NCBI GenBank assembly: GCA_030248225.1
Contig: JASANE010016362.1
Coordinates: 1-64,000, forward strand
DNA length: 64,000 bases
Direction: 5' to 3'
DNA from: Trileptium ribeirensis
Lineage: Eukaryota; Nematoda; Enoplea; Enoplida; Thoracostomopsidae
The notes below the pieces were generated by a model that worked only from the letters and a program-made list of their open reading frames with translations, was not told where the DNA came from and searched no databases. Of this stretch, positions 11,761-23,899 are shown in pieces (the first letter of the stretch is position 1; each line of letters starts with the position of its first letter). The position numbers and the translations under genes are program-made.

Positions 11761-14755
11761 CTATTCTAGTCTCAGCTTGAAATGTTAATCGGGTACATCT
11801 GTAACCAGATAACTGCTAAAACCTGCATAGATATATTCAATATTTGTTAATACGGTGAATTGTGGTTATAACATTGTTCTTTATTTAAAGATTTTCTTGT
11901 TTGGGGGGTTCAATAAGGCTCCCTAGTAGGATTTCGGTTGTGTGTGATTTTGCTTTTGCTTTTACTGCTGTACGAAGTTTCGAGTTTAAATGTTATGGCT
12001 TTTATGATTTCGGATATATAATATTGGACCGAATGTCTTAGAGGTAAACGAGTTGTCTGGGAAAAATATTTGAATTATACAACTCTCTGCATTGCACGAT
12101 TTTCGGGACATTGAAGGTCATCTTGAATATAATTTTGTTTACACGGAGTTTCTCTTTGTTTTCATATATACATGTATAAATTCGTTCATTTACAGTCTTT
12201 GTGGTGTGATACGTCATTGCAAGCTATGCATTATCATCGTGGGATCGTTTTCGATCGCATACGTGCATCTTTCAGCAGTGATATACCAAGGTAGGTGTTA
12301 TTTAGAACTATGTGAATGTCCGCTTCGGTTGCTTTTGACTGCGACAACGCATTGTTTTCGTGTAGCATGAGGACTGGATTCAGGATGCTGCTGTATGAAA
12401 ATTACTTGATGACATGGATTCCAAACCGTAATAGTTGCAAGTTTTTTCACTTTTTCTTTTTGATTGAATTCGCCTAGAATTGCTGCAATGGCGATGAATA
12501 CAATTCTTTTGGTACTTGTTTTTCATTGTTGTTTTGTTTTAAAAATATAACTACGCAGCTTGATTTAAACTTGTTTTACATGAGCTGTTGCAGCGCAACT
12601 ACGGCGAAGGTTTTTGTTTCGTAGCATGCTACGAACATGCGTGCCAGAACTTGTAGGAACAATGTCGTTATAGCCTTTAGATCCATTTAAGCTCACTTGT
12701 CCCTGGTAATTCATCAACATCATAAAAATTTTTTCCTCAATGCAATGTGTTTTCGCATCTATATTGTACTTAGGCGGGCGTAGTTTCCTTTATTCAATAG
12801 CCGAGAGATTTTTTATCTAGCTGCCGCGATAATACGAAGATTCGTCTGTTTTCGCTGTAATAAATATTTTCATATTTCAGCCATCGTTTTCCTGGAGTGG
12901 TGCATATTAATGACGAGGTAGTGTATTGGGTTTCTGTGCACTTTACTAGAAACTAGCAATAATACCAATAACACGAGTAAATGTCGGCGATACTATGACT
13001 CCTTTGCTTAATTTATTCTTTTTCTTACGAATGTGGTATTTTAAGCTCGTTGCATTTCATCTACTCTGACATTTTCTATTTTTTGATATTTGATTAGCTT
13101 ATCATTTCAGCATTTTAGTAGTAACTATTCGGCATTTTTGCAGTAGGCCACGTATTTGAATTTGTAGACAACACATTTTTAAGCGATCGAATATTGTAAT
13201 CTAGGGGATGAAATAATATTTTTGCGTTGTTTTTTTGTTTTTAGAATCATGAGTAGTGGCTGCCGTTAGTCTTAGCTAACTTTTGTCTCCGTTCAGTAGT
13301 GTAGCATCGTTGTCCTTCCTCTGTAGATAGTGTTTTACTTTGTTGGAAACTCTTACTTTATTTTTAAATTAAGGCCCCTCATATATATATGTTCTTCAAA
13401 AATACATCAAATTGCGTCGTATAGCATAAAATTCTCTTTACTGTTTTTGGGAAAAAATCAAGATTTGACCTGTTGTGAAACTCGCATAATACGTAGAGTC
13501 AAATTTTTGTGATTGTGGTATACTACGATATTATATTAAACATTGTTAAGACACGTTTTCCAGCTATAAACATTTGAAGTATTAAGATTACACAAGCGAT
13601 ATTTGACTAGGTTTGACAATTTAAGTCTTTAAATCCTTATAGTGATGCCAATTTCACTCCCTGGTTTCTGTGTCTAGAGTTCGATGCTCGTGTTCTGTTG
13701 GGCGCCACCACGTTTTTTTATTCTTAACAGCAAGTGCATATACGCTAACGTATAACTTATTAGCAAAATATTTTAACCGCGTGAGTATTGTTTTGCGGCC
13801 CAGATACAGGTTGCATCGTGGCAAATTTTCATTTACGGCTCAATTGCTTAACACTTCATGCTCACCAGGCCAGCATGGGCCTAACCTCCATTGTGAGTCG
13901 TGGGTTCACCGAGGTATCGTATTGGTATAGGTACCGTACTGTTTGCGCGTGCGTTGTTATTTGCTTCAGTTGACAAGTAACGTAAGGTACCGATGAACAG
14001 CTCTTAGATAGTTCGGCGGTTTGCGTATGCAACTTTCATTCGTGAGTCCCAGGTTCGATCCCTAGTGCGGGTTAAATTTAGCGAAATATTGTATAATACG
14101 CGAATTAATTCGGACCTGAGGAGGTTCACCAGATTAGTACATGTCTCGTATAGTCTTAGGCTTTCTATATAGCTTAGGCAAAGGCTGAGGCTTAGACTTA
14201 GTATATCGACGAATGCATAGCTTACACTTAACGTACACCCCTCATCGGTTTATTTACGTGCAGCATTGTTATGAACTATGGCCGCTTCATGTTGCAGAAG
14301 TGTTGTTAATGTCTAGCTTATGGAGACGTTAAAAATCGTTTTGATTTGGTTTTCTGATAAGTTCACAAAATTTTGATTAGGTTTAAGCATTCTATTGACG
14401 TTTTGTGCTTCACCCGTCAAATATGTGCTCCTGAAGCATTGAACTGAAAAATTTTCAGAGCAGATTTAATCTTACAAATGCGCGTATAGTATCTATAAAA
14501 CCAAAATTTAATGCTGTGATCGCCAAAACTTTCAGTATGAACCTCGTTTTCCTGAGTTTCTTTGAAATGGAAATTATTGAAACAAGTTTTCAAACGATAT
14601 AAACACTTCCGAATTATAAAAGTAAGTGATGTCAGCCTGATTTAAATAATTGCTGAAATGGAGACCTACTAGTAATTACATCGGTAGTTTATGAGTTAGT
14701 GGAATTAAATTGACAGTGAAGCTCGGCTATCGGAATATTTCAAAGGTTAAATATC
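11543..14755 (+). repeat. 3.2 kb direct tandem duplication, unit 1
   Basis: 3,213 bp repeated head-to-tail as 14,756-17,959. The unit starts with CTATCCTAACCTCAATAG and ends with GGTTAAATATC. The first ~570 bp and last ~900 bp are nearly identical to unit 2, while the middle (about 12,120-13,860) carries many substitutions and 1-3 base indels. It contains part of module copy ii, a tRNA-like promoter (about 14,000-14,070) and no recognisable protein gene. Confidence 0.95.
13998..14070 (+). ncRNA. tRNA-like Pol III promoter (SINE head or tRNA pseudogene), unit 1
   Basis: A B-box GGTTCGATCCC (14,052-14,062) lies about 40 bp after an A-box-like TAGATAGTTCGG (14,005-14,016). The T-arm CCAGG-TTCGATC-CCTAG pairs at four of five positions. 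The acceptor stem is not convincing, so this is a tRNA-derived element or relic rather than a working tRNA. Confidence 0.5.
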
Positions 14756-14972
14756 CTATCCTAACCTCAATAGAACACCTAGCGTGCTATCTCCCTCGGC
14801 CAGGCGCAAGAAGCTACAGAGCTTAGCAGACAGCAGGAACGCTTCACGGGACGTGTTCGAATGCGCGCCGGATGAGATGCACACGTAGGGTATATACGTG
14901 GTATTACCGTTGAGGAACCTAATGAGGCTGCCTTCATGACTACGCGCAGGGCAAAAATACAATACCACTGCC
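14756..14972 (-). repeat. Structured module, copy iii (truncated duplicate of ii)
   Basis: Nearly identical to 11,543-11,760; cut at the duplication junction, so the terminal hairpin region is missing. Confidence 0.7.
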
Positions 14973-17201
14973 CCTATTCTAGTCTCAGCTTGAAATGTTA
15001 ATCGGGTACATCTGTAACCAGATAACTGCTAAAACCTGCATAGATATATTCAATATTTGTTAATACGGTGAATTGTGGTTATAACATTGTTCTTTATTTA
15101 AAGATTTTCTTGTTTGGGGGGTTCAATAAGGCTCCCTAGTAGGATTTCGGTTGTGTGTGATTTTGCTTTTGCTTTTACTGCTGTACGAAGTTTCGAGTTT
15201 AAATGTTATGGCTTTTATGATTTCGGATATATAATATTGGACCGAATGTCTTAGAGGTAAACGAGTTGTCTGGGAAAAATATTTGAATTATACAACTCTC
15301 TGCATTGCACGATTTTCGGGACATTGAAGGTCATCTTCAATATAATTTTGTTTACACGGAGTTTCTCTTTGTTTTCATATATACATGTATAAATTCGTTC
15401 ATTTACAGTCTTTGTGGTGTGATACGTCATTGCAAGCTATGCATTATCATCGTGGGATCGTTTCCGATGGCATACGTGCATCTTTCAGCAGTGATATACC
15501 AAGGTAGGTGTTATTTAGAACTATGTGAATGTCCGCTTCGGTTGCTTTTGACTGCGACAACGCATTGTTTTCGTGTAGCATGAAGACTGGATTTACGATG
15601 CTGCTGTATGAAAATTACTTGATGACATGGATTCCAAACCGTAATAGTTGCAAGTTTTTTTACTTTTTCTTTTTGATTGAATTCGCCTAGAATTGCTGCA
15701 ATGGCGATGAATACAATTCTTTGGTACTTGTTTTTCATTGTTGTTTTGTTTAAAAATATAACTACGCAGCTTGATTTAAACTTGTTTTACATGAGCTGTT
15801 GCAGCGCAACTACGGCGAAGGTTTTTGTTTCGTAGCATGCTACGAACATGCGTGCAGAACTTGTAGGAACAATGTCGTTATAGCCTTTAGATCCATTTAA
15901 GCTCACTTGTCCCTGGTATCACAACATCATAAAAATTTTTTCCTCAATGCAATGTGTTTTCGCATCTATATTGTACTTAGGCGGGCGTAGTTTCCTTTAT
16001 TCAATAGCCGAGAGATTTTTTATCTAGCTGGCGCGATAATACGAAGATTCGTCTGTTTTCGCTGTAATAAAATATTTTCATATTTCAGCCATCGTTTTCC
16101 TGCAGTGGTGCATATTAGACGAGGTAGTGTATTAAGTTTCTGTGCACTTGACTAGAACCTAGCATAATATTGCAATAACACAGTAAAATGTCGGCGATGC
16201 TATGACTCCTTTGCTTAATTTATTCTTTTTCTACGAATGTGGTATTTTAAGCTCGTTGCATTTCATCTACTCTGACATTTTCTATTTTTTGATATTTGAT
16301 TAGATTATCATCGTTCAGCATTTTAGTAGTAACTATTCGGCATTTTTGCAGTAGGCCACGTATTTGAATCTGTAGACAACACATTTCTAAGCATCGAATA
16401 TTGTAATCTAGGGGATGAAATAATATTTTTGCGTTGTTTTTTTGTTTTTAGAATCATGAGTAGTGGCTGCCGTTAGTCTTAGCTGACTTTTGTCTCCGTT
16501 CAGTAGTGTAGCATCGTTGTCCTTCCTCTGTAGATAGTGTTTTACTTTGTTGGAAATCTTAGTTTATTTTTAAATTAAGGCCCCTCATATATATATGTCT
16601 CTAAAATACATCAAATTGCGTCGTATAGCATAAAATTCTCTTTACTGTTTTTGGGAAAAAAATCAAGATTTGACCTGTTGTGAAACTCACATAATACGTA
16701 GAGTCAAATTTCTGGGATTTCGGTATGCTACGATTTACTATTAAACATTGTTAAGACACGTTTTCCAGCTATAAACATCTGAAGTATTAATATTACACAA
16801 GTGATATTTGTCTAGGTTAACAATTTAAGTTTTTAAATCCTTATAATGATGCCAATTTCACTCCATGGTTTCTGTGTCTAGAGTTCGATGCTCGTGGGCT
16901 GTTGGACGCCAAAAAGTTTTTTGTTCTTAACAGCAAGTACATATACGCTAACGTATAACTTATTAGCAAAATGTTTTAACCTCGTAAGTCTAGTTTTTCC
17001 GGGCCAAATACAGGCTGCGTCGTGGCAAATTTTCATTCACGGCTCAATTGCTTAACACTTCGTGCTCACCAGGCCCGCATGGGCCTAACCTCCATTGTGA
17101 GTCGTGGGTTCACCGAGGTATCGTATTGGTATAGGTACCGTACTGTTTGCGCGTGCGTTGTTATTTGCTTCAGTTGACAAGTAACGTAAGGTACCGATGA
17201 A

Positions 17202-17274
17202 CAGCTCTTAGATAGTTCGGCGGTTTGCGTATGCAACTTTCATTCGTGAGTCCCAGGTTCGATCCCTAGTGCGG
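17202..17274 (+). ncRNA. tRNA-like Pol III promoter, unit 2 copy
   Basis: Identical tRNA-like block carried by the duplication; B-box at 17,256-17,266. Confidence 0.5.
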
Positions 17275-17959
17275 GTTAAATTTAGCGAAATATTGTATAA
17301 TACGCGAATTAATTCGGACCTGAGGAGGTTCACCAGATTAGTACATGTCTCGTATAGTCTTAGGCTTTCTATATAGCTTAGGCAAAGGCTGAGGCTTAGA
17401 CTTAGTATATCGACGAATGCATAGCTTACACTTAACGTACACCCCTCATCGGTTTATTTACGTGCAGCATTGTTATGAACTATGGCCGCTTCATGTTGCA
17501 GAAGTGTTGTTAATGTCTAGCTTACGGAGACGTTAAAAATCGTTTTGATTTGGTTTTCTGATAAGTTCACAAAATTTTGATTAGGTTTAAGCATTCTATT
17601 GACGTTTTGTGCTTCACCCGTCAAATATGTGCTCCTGAAGCATTGAACTGAAAAATTTTCAGAGCAGATTTAATCTTACAAATGCGCGTATAGTATCTAT
17701 AAAACCAAAATTTAATGCTGTGATCGCCAAAACTTTCAGTATGAACCTCGTTTTCCTGAGTTTCTTTGAAATGGAAATTATTGAAACAAGTTTTCAAACG
17801 ATATAAACACTTCCGAATTATAAAAGTAAGTGATGTCAGCCTGATTTAAATAATTGCTGAAATGGAGACCTACTAGTAATTACATCGGTAGTTTATGAGT
17901 TAGTGGAATTAAATTGACAGTGAAGCTCGGCTATCGGAATATTTCAAAGGTTAAATATC

Positions 17960-19786
17960 AAAAGTTTAATAGTAATAGTTTCTTTGATAACCTCGTTTAG
18001 AAATGTGAAATTATTCAATTGCACATTGTGTGCGCACATTTACGTTTTTTATCAAAATGCTTTGGACATTATAGTTCTTCTCTTCCTTGCCAATGTGACG
18101 ATTTGCTCAAATTGTGTTCCCCATCCCGGAGTAACAACAAAATTTGTGTATGATCTTTCCTTTATAACACTGAAAATATTGCCTCACACACATGATTCGA
18201 AATCATGGTTGAACTATAACAGTGCCAGTACCAAGCGCTTTAAATTTACTATTTATGTCCAATAAGCAATGCAAGACGTTCATAGTATCAATGAATCTTT
18301 TGGACCGCTATCCTGTTTATTATATAAGTCTTGTTTCTTAGTGTGCCCTGATGTTTACATTCGACTTGTTATTGAAATAGCAATACGGCTAGAAGGAGGG
18401 CGTTTTAGCAAGTATTGTTTGCTTTTCTATAATATCTATTTCATCCTAAATGATTTATTTTATAACATTAGGTCCATAAACTCGTATAGCTTCAAACCCG
18501 CTCAGGCATTTCGCTTTTTGAAAGCCCACTATATATAATGCTTGGCTCATGCGCATACTATATTAGTAAAAGCAGTTTGTTATATTAATTTCCCTTCCGC
18601 AAACTCTAGTGAAATTTATATAGCCTAGACGCACCCGGGATCGATTATGAATTAGGGGCTGAAAGGTAAAAAACATATTAGGTTGGGATAGTTAAGATAA
18701 AAATATATGGGAGCCAAGCTGGCGAAAATTGGGAAACCTCGGGGAAACTGGTAAATCTTTGGCATTATTTATTCAATTATATATCTATAATATATATCAT
18801 GGCAATTATTTATTGAAAGACACTCACCAGCTGCACTGTCTGTGGGTCATGGTATCTTAAGAGAACTAACATCACAAAATAGTTTCTTTTTTTTAAAACA
18901 AGGTCCAGAAAACTTAATTTCGTCCAAAAATATCCTAAAGTAACAACGACATTGCTACCTAATTTAATTAACTTGGTTCGACATTTTTGTTGTTTTTTCA
19001 AACTTATGCTGTACAATGGCATTTGAAAATGTCTGCTGTAATACCACGAGTAAGTTTGAAGGTCGGAAATTTGAAGACTTCTGGATTTGATAGATTATCC
19101 ATTTTAAAGACCTAAGGAGTATACAAGCTTCTCAGAATTTTTGTGTTTGTTATATCCAGACACTGTATAATGGTAAACATAGCGACGAATCGGAGGGTCA
19201 ACCACTTAAGTCTAAGTTTGTGCGGTACCGTGATAGTGTTCATTTTTCGATAAAATTTATATTATTAAAGTCTTGTTTGTAGCCCGCAAAGGGAGAACCG
19301 GGTTGAGATCATTAACATTTGCATCGAAAATGCTGTTTACCATTGGATAATTTACATTTTTTATCAACTGAATACAAACGTTAATTCATATAACCTCGTT
19401 CTCCGTGATACATGTAGAAATCTTATTGAGAAAATTACCAGAATCCACGACAATCTACAAAAGTACGCGATTACCAAATTCCACATTCAATGAAAAAAAA
19501 TTTTAAACGTCAATAATTGCAGTAAATTTATCATACTACTTTAGTTTCGTAACTGTGGTTTCGAACAAATTTATCAAATTGCGCTAGGTTTTCAATTTCG
19601 TACAATTTCAACAAATTTATTTTTTATATTTTTCGCACAAAGTAATACTTACGGAATTGTTTTCTTTTTGCAGAATTTTACAGAATATTAGTTTTTCAAG
19701 ATCTGAATCGAAACTTGTTCGTATAAAATTTATTAATGGACGTGTTTTTTGATTCATACACAAAAGGTGATACAAATAGCAGCTTC
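17960..19786. other. Non-coding stretch
   Basis: AT-rich, with short frames of 70-93 codons on both strands that have low-complexity composition. No exon, RNA gene or mobile element was identified. Confidence 0.45.
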
Positions 19787-20179
19787 CGTGTTTCGTTTCC
19801 GCCTTTCGCTTACCTGAACCTGCTATTTTGTCGGAGTACCCACTCTGTTAGCAAACGTAGTATTGAGCAAATAGTTAGTTCAATGGCGCCTCCTTTTATC
19901 GATAACTAACCGTAGCATTTACCGGTACTGACTTTTGACTTGACCCTTTGTTTTTCGTAAGTACGGTAAGCACAGCTGTCATAAGATAAGGCTTCACAGT
20001 ATATGCCGTGATTTGACTCAGCTGTGAGAGTTAATTGAAAAAGGCGATGACTCCGCAACCCGCCCCAATTGATGCTCTGCTCATTCTTTTGCTAGCGTAC
20101 CATATCTGTGACATACTGCTTATTGTATTCGCCCGTGCAATACGTGTCTGTCTATACACCCGTAATTTTGCGACTCATC

Positions 20180-20185
20180 AATAAA
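20180..20185 (+). promoter_or_regulatory. Polyadenylation signal AATAAA in the LTR-like repeat
   Basis: AATAAA, with the equivalent at 49,689-49,694 in the sister copy and one at 61,185-61,190 upstream of module copy vi, each some 270-330 bp before the module. Confidence 0.5.
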
Positions 20186-20464
20186 TGCTCAATGGAAACC
20201 CAAGTTGTTAAAGTGTTTTGCTGATCTGTAGTAGCGATAGGAACAAAAAAGGGGTTTGAAATCCGTCACCTCAATCGACGACCCGCGTTCAGGTTTGACA
20301 CGCGCACCGTGGAAGCAAACCTTAGCGTGACTCGCCGATTACAAATAAGTTTGTTAATTATGATTGTTGCATAGGTACATACGACTAGTGCGACTCACAT
20401 ACAGCGAATTTTAAACTCACGTTGAGCACCCAAAATAGGAAATTTACACCCGCGTGAATCCGAC

Positions 20465-20880
20465 GTTAAACATCTAGGGATTTGTAGGGCCCTAGTGGGG
20501 GCCACTGGCTAAATTTAAATAAAGTAGTCGTTTATAGAGTGGTCGAATCGATTTCGATCAAACCAGAACACCCAAAATTCTATACTTCCCGGGTTAAACG
20601 TAGATAGGGAATAGCGGTCTGGCCTCTTTGCTCTGTGAGCAGGTGACGGAGCCAACCTCCCTGGGGACCTCAAAAGTAGTACCTCGTAGACTACGTGCGC
20701 AACCCGTCCGGCAGGATCAGAACACATCCTGTGAAGCGCTCCTACGGCTTGCTAAACTCCGTAATTTCTTGGGCCTGATCCGAATAAAAGAAAATTTTCC
20801 AAATAGGTCCGCCCTTGAAGTCACGATAGCCGGGGTCGTATGGGCAGTACGTCTGGGAAGTGCGTAATGCAGCAGCATCA
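20465..20880 (+). ncRNA. Structured RNA module, copy iv
   Basis: Hairpins visible: CTAGGG(20,474-20,479)/CCCTAG(20,490-20,495) with a 10-nt loop; CTG(20,633-20,635)/CAG(20,640-20,642); CAGGAT(20,712-20,717)/ATCCTG(20,726-20,731) with the 8-nt loop CAGAACAC; GCAGTACG(20,844-20,851)/CGTAATGC(20,863-20,870) with one mismatch. The same hairpins recur with paired changes in copies i, v and vi. Probably part of a retroelement leader RNA; its function is not known. Confidence 0.6.
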
Positions 20881-21246
20881 CGTCGATATTACATAAATAT
20901 ACGCTAACTGTAATATTTTTATTTGCAATCGCCTATATACTGGTAATCCATTTCAAAAATCTAAATTATAATTTCCTGATCCATCTTGCTACTAGGTAAC
21001 GAAATCCGATATACAGGTAAAGTTCAAACGGCAATTTCAATTTTCCCGAGCGCAACCGGGTTTTAAAGCTAAGCCTACTTAACTGATTCTTAACAGGTTG
21101 TATGTCCAAACTCAATTTCTAACGGCCAAGTCATCTGTCACTTCACACAAATTGTATAGATGTATTATACAAATGCATGATTTCAGGCATCAATTTGAGA
21201 GTATGATAACAAGGGTTATAATTTAATTTAGCTAGATAAAGTTCAG

Positions 21247-21751
21247 TTGAGAGTTAAAATCGTGGGCGACGATGAATGGCGTACGTTTCCTAAATTCGGC
21301 AAAGATGTTCCTGAAAGCGTTGAAATAATAATCTTTACGCAATTCATTCCTAATCTAAATCCCATCCATTTGATTTTCTCAAAGTTGTACCAGCCTTTCT
21401 CTGTAAAACTGGCACAGAGGCTGTACGCGACCTATATTTTCAATTTGTGTCCTACACAAAACCGGTGTATCGGGTCAATACTCGACAGATCCGACATAGC
21501 ACATCACAATGCTGCTATAATTTGGACTTAAATCTTTTCCATTTAAAAGCACATTTACCAACACTGGTAAATTCGATGCTGCAATTGGAGTGACGGCGTA
21601 TCGGAGCTTAGCGCCTCTGATACCGCCGTGCTGCATTGATCAAACCGAACTCCTAGAAGAAAAGGACAAACAAATCGCTCTACATGCAGATATGACAAAC
21701 AGAGCTGAAACTAAGTCTACCTATGTACCTCTACAACTGCAAAATTTGTAA
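21247..21751 (+). pseudogene. Unrecognised coding remnant in two frames
   Basis: The first frame (21,247-21,531) opens after TTCAG and reads KIVGDDEWRTFPKFGKDV with typical coding composition for about 40 codons. The second frame (21,521-21,751, shifted by +1) runs 76 codons and includes FDAAIGVTAYRSLAPLIPP and an acidic/basic stretch EEKDKQ. The two overlap near 21,521-21,531, so a frameshift (mutational or programmed) could join them. It begins about 360 bp downstream of module copy iv, where the gag gene of an LTR element would be expected. No gag or protease motif was recognised, and a host exon is also possible. Confidence 0.4.
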
Positions 21752-21759
21752 AAAAGCTG

Positions 21760-22995
21760 AGCGGTTTTTGCTCCGCTCGGGTCCAATTTTTTAAGAACTT
21801 TTAAAAGAGTTAGGTCTTTGCCGGGCTCTGGGACTTAAACGAAAGATCTAAAGGTTCTCTATTTGTAACGATAGCAACGGTCGGTTCGTGCTAATTTCAA
21901 ATACGCTCTTATAAAACTATTATTTAACCTCGGTCGGCTCAGGATGAATTCCTAACTCGTCTACGGCACTTATGTAAAATTTATCTCTGCGAGTGCGAGT
22001 TTATTTTGTATCATAACTTACGATCGAAAGGAAATCAGAATTACATCAGCAAGAGATGAATATGTGCTTACAGGCTACTCGGGGACACACTCCCATGTCC
22101 AACAGACTACGGAGTGCAGGATGGACGGGCAATCAGAGGAGATGGGACGGCCACTTACGTAGAGTTTTATAACAGTGGCTTTCCTATTCATGATTTCTTT
22201 CCACCCTAATACCACACCCACGCTTACATGCCGATACCGGCTACTGCATCTTCCGCCTTCCATCCATCGTCAGCGAACGAGTAGAAACCACAAAATAAAA
22301 TGACATAGATTCGCCTTCTAAAGTAAGCGTCGGAGCCGAGCAGTAAAGTCGTCGAACTCCGCACTCTAGAAGTCAAACTGACTCGCTAATTTTAGTCGGG
22401 ATTTCTAACCCCGATTGTCGGCTAATCTGATGCCGGTCTCCGACCAATCGGTAAGTTCAAAACAGGAATGTCGGCCTTTTCTTGATTTAACCAATTTGCT
22501 TTTAAAATTGGACTGATACCGCAAACCGGCTGCGGTCCCAGACCAAAAGAAATTCCTTAAATTTTTTAGATTACTGGTAATTAGTGAGCTCATTAAATTT
22601 TAGGAGCGCCCACTACGGTGGTCCAAATTTTACCATGCCGTCTCTCGCCCCGGAATTGCTAATTTTTGCGACTCTCTGGACCACTTTTCCCAACGATTAA
22701 ACTCCAAAACCATATCAAAAAGAAAAAACCACAAATTTAGTCGAATTTCTCCCAATATTAATCCCCTTAGCTACTTGAATTTATAATTTAAATAAATAAT
22801 TATTACAAAATTTTTTTAATATACTGACCCGTTCCTTCAAATTCTAAGGCGTTCCGGAGTTATGGGCAGGAAGGCGATGACCCTCAATTCCGAGGACTGG
22901 AAATTGATAGAAGTCATTTTGTTTATTGAAATTTTCTGCTTGTCCCAGTGTTTATTTTCAGGGTTTTGTATTTACAATCTTCCGATTGTTGTGAA
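21760..22995. other. Mostly non-coding stretch
   Basis: Contains a possible plus-strand exon after the acceptor GTGCTTACAG near 22,074, with two frames open for about 100 bp, but no donor or domain. The word AGGCGTTCCGGAGTTATGG at about 22,848 recurs with one change near 30,069. Otherwise AT-rich. Confidence 0.35.
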
Positions 22996-23001
22996 ACTTA
23001 C

Positions 23002-23110
23002 TGTTCGATGCGCGGCGAACGGTCACAACTAAAGATGCTTTCTCACTGGTAGGAGTTTTCGTGACAGGTCTCCTAGTGTAGCAAATTTCCTCACGAATCG
23101 TATACTCGCT
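23002..23110 (-). CDS. Possible exon, product unknown
   Basis: A strong donor (GAACA then GTAAGT) ends a minus-strand open frame reading EEICYTRRPVTKTPTSEKAS. The acceptor could not be placed, because the AG sites just upstream lead to a stop in this frame or a different frame. It lies beyond the stop codon of the gene described below, so it would belong to another gene or isoform. Confidence 0.25.
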
Positions 23111-23147
23111 GTCCCTTACGACGTACCGTCATGCTAAATTTTTATAG

Positions 23148-23200
23148 TCAATACGAGTTGAAAATCAAGTGCGACAAGTGTAAAACGATGCTCCAAGATG
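23148..23200 (+). CDS. Possible small exon with a CxxC motif
   Basis: Acceptor TTTTTATAG and the very good donor GATG-GTAAGG bound 53 bp reading QYELKIKCDKCKTMLQD. The C-D-K-C pair is zinc-ribbon-like. No partner exon was found and the size is small, so chance is possible. Confidence 0.25.
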
Positions 23201-23828
23201 GTAAGGTACCACGAGATACCTCCCAAAAACCCGACCTGCAGGAAACATATATGTGCAATTATATCCCACCACGACATTTCATTACAAGTACATATCAGAA
23301 TACGACACAATGGGATAACGGCGGTGAGTCGGGACCGATAAGGTACCGCACGGCATTTTACTAGACCCGGCCGCCCAGAAACACATTAACTACGCACTAA
23401 TTAATATAATGAACAAGTAGGACATGCGAGTTTCACATGACCAACATATACGCTAGTAACAATTATGAAATTATTTGCAAAATATACAATAAAGCCAGAA
23501 GTCAAATGATTTGTATGCAGTTAATAAATAACCACAAATCACGCATATATTTATATAGATCAAGTATTCGAGAATTACAATAGGTAATAAAATTATAAGC
23601 CATACAATTACAACAATGGCTGATACAATGGTAATAATAGGCCATACAATTATAGTCATGTTAAACGATAAAGTCACAATAAACGAAACAGTGCCAAGGT
23701 CATCATAGTTAGAAGTAATCGGTCAATTTATACTCAGTCATATACCCACATGTACTCGCGCACGGGAGGAACCTTGAAGTTTGTTCAAGACCATCAATTT
23801 TGCTCTTATCTCTATAACGAACATGATC

Positions 23829-23899
23829 TTAGGGTTCAGTAATTTTGCCCATTACACTGTGGAGAGGATTCGTCTGTCGCGTAACGATCCAGAATGGAT
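23829..23899 (-). CDS. Host gene, terminal exon
   Basis: Acceptor GCGTTTGTGGCAG; 71 nt encoding PFWIVTRQTNPLHSVMGK and TAA at 23,831-23,829. Chosen because it is the first downstream acceptor whose phase fits and which ends in a stop. A different terminal exon further downstream cannot be excluded. No clear AATAAA on the minus strand was found close by. Confidence 0.5.

Larger units (their letters stand above)
14756..17959 (+). repeat. 3.2 kb direct tandem duplication, unit 2
   Basis: 3,204 bp copy abutting unit 1 with no spacer; sequence after 17,959 is unrelated. It starts inside the module, so its module copy (iii, 14,756-14,972, minus strand) lacks the last ~85 bp that copy ii has. Frames at 14,756-14,968 and 15,305-15,583 are copies of those in unit 1. 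Confidence 0.95.
19787..20885 (+). mobile_element. LTR-like repeat with leader module (copy iv)
   Basis: About 1.1 kb matching 49,306-50,388 over nearly its whole length, from CGCCTTTCGCTTACCTGAAC to the TCACGTCGAT region. Its first part resembles an LTR: a single AATAAA at 20,180-20,185 followed by a GT-rich stretch. The second part (about 20,465-20,880) is the structured module, which also occurs at 61.5 kb behind a different upstream sequence. No primer-binding site, TG/CA ends or target duplication was identified. LTR identity is inferred from the layout. Confidence 0.6.

Noticed and set aside
13998..14070. Functional tRNA gene
   Set aside because: A and B boxes are good, but acceptor and anticodon stems do not pair convincingly; kept only as a tRNA-derived element.
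20465..20880. Module as a self-cleaving hammerhead ribozyme
   Set aside because: No CTGATGA plus GAAA core is present in any copy.
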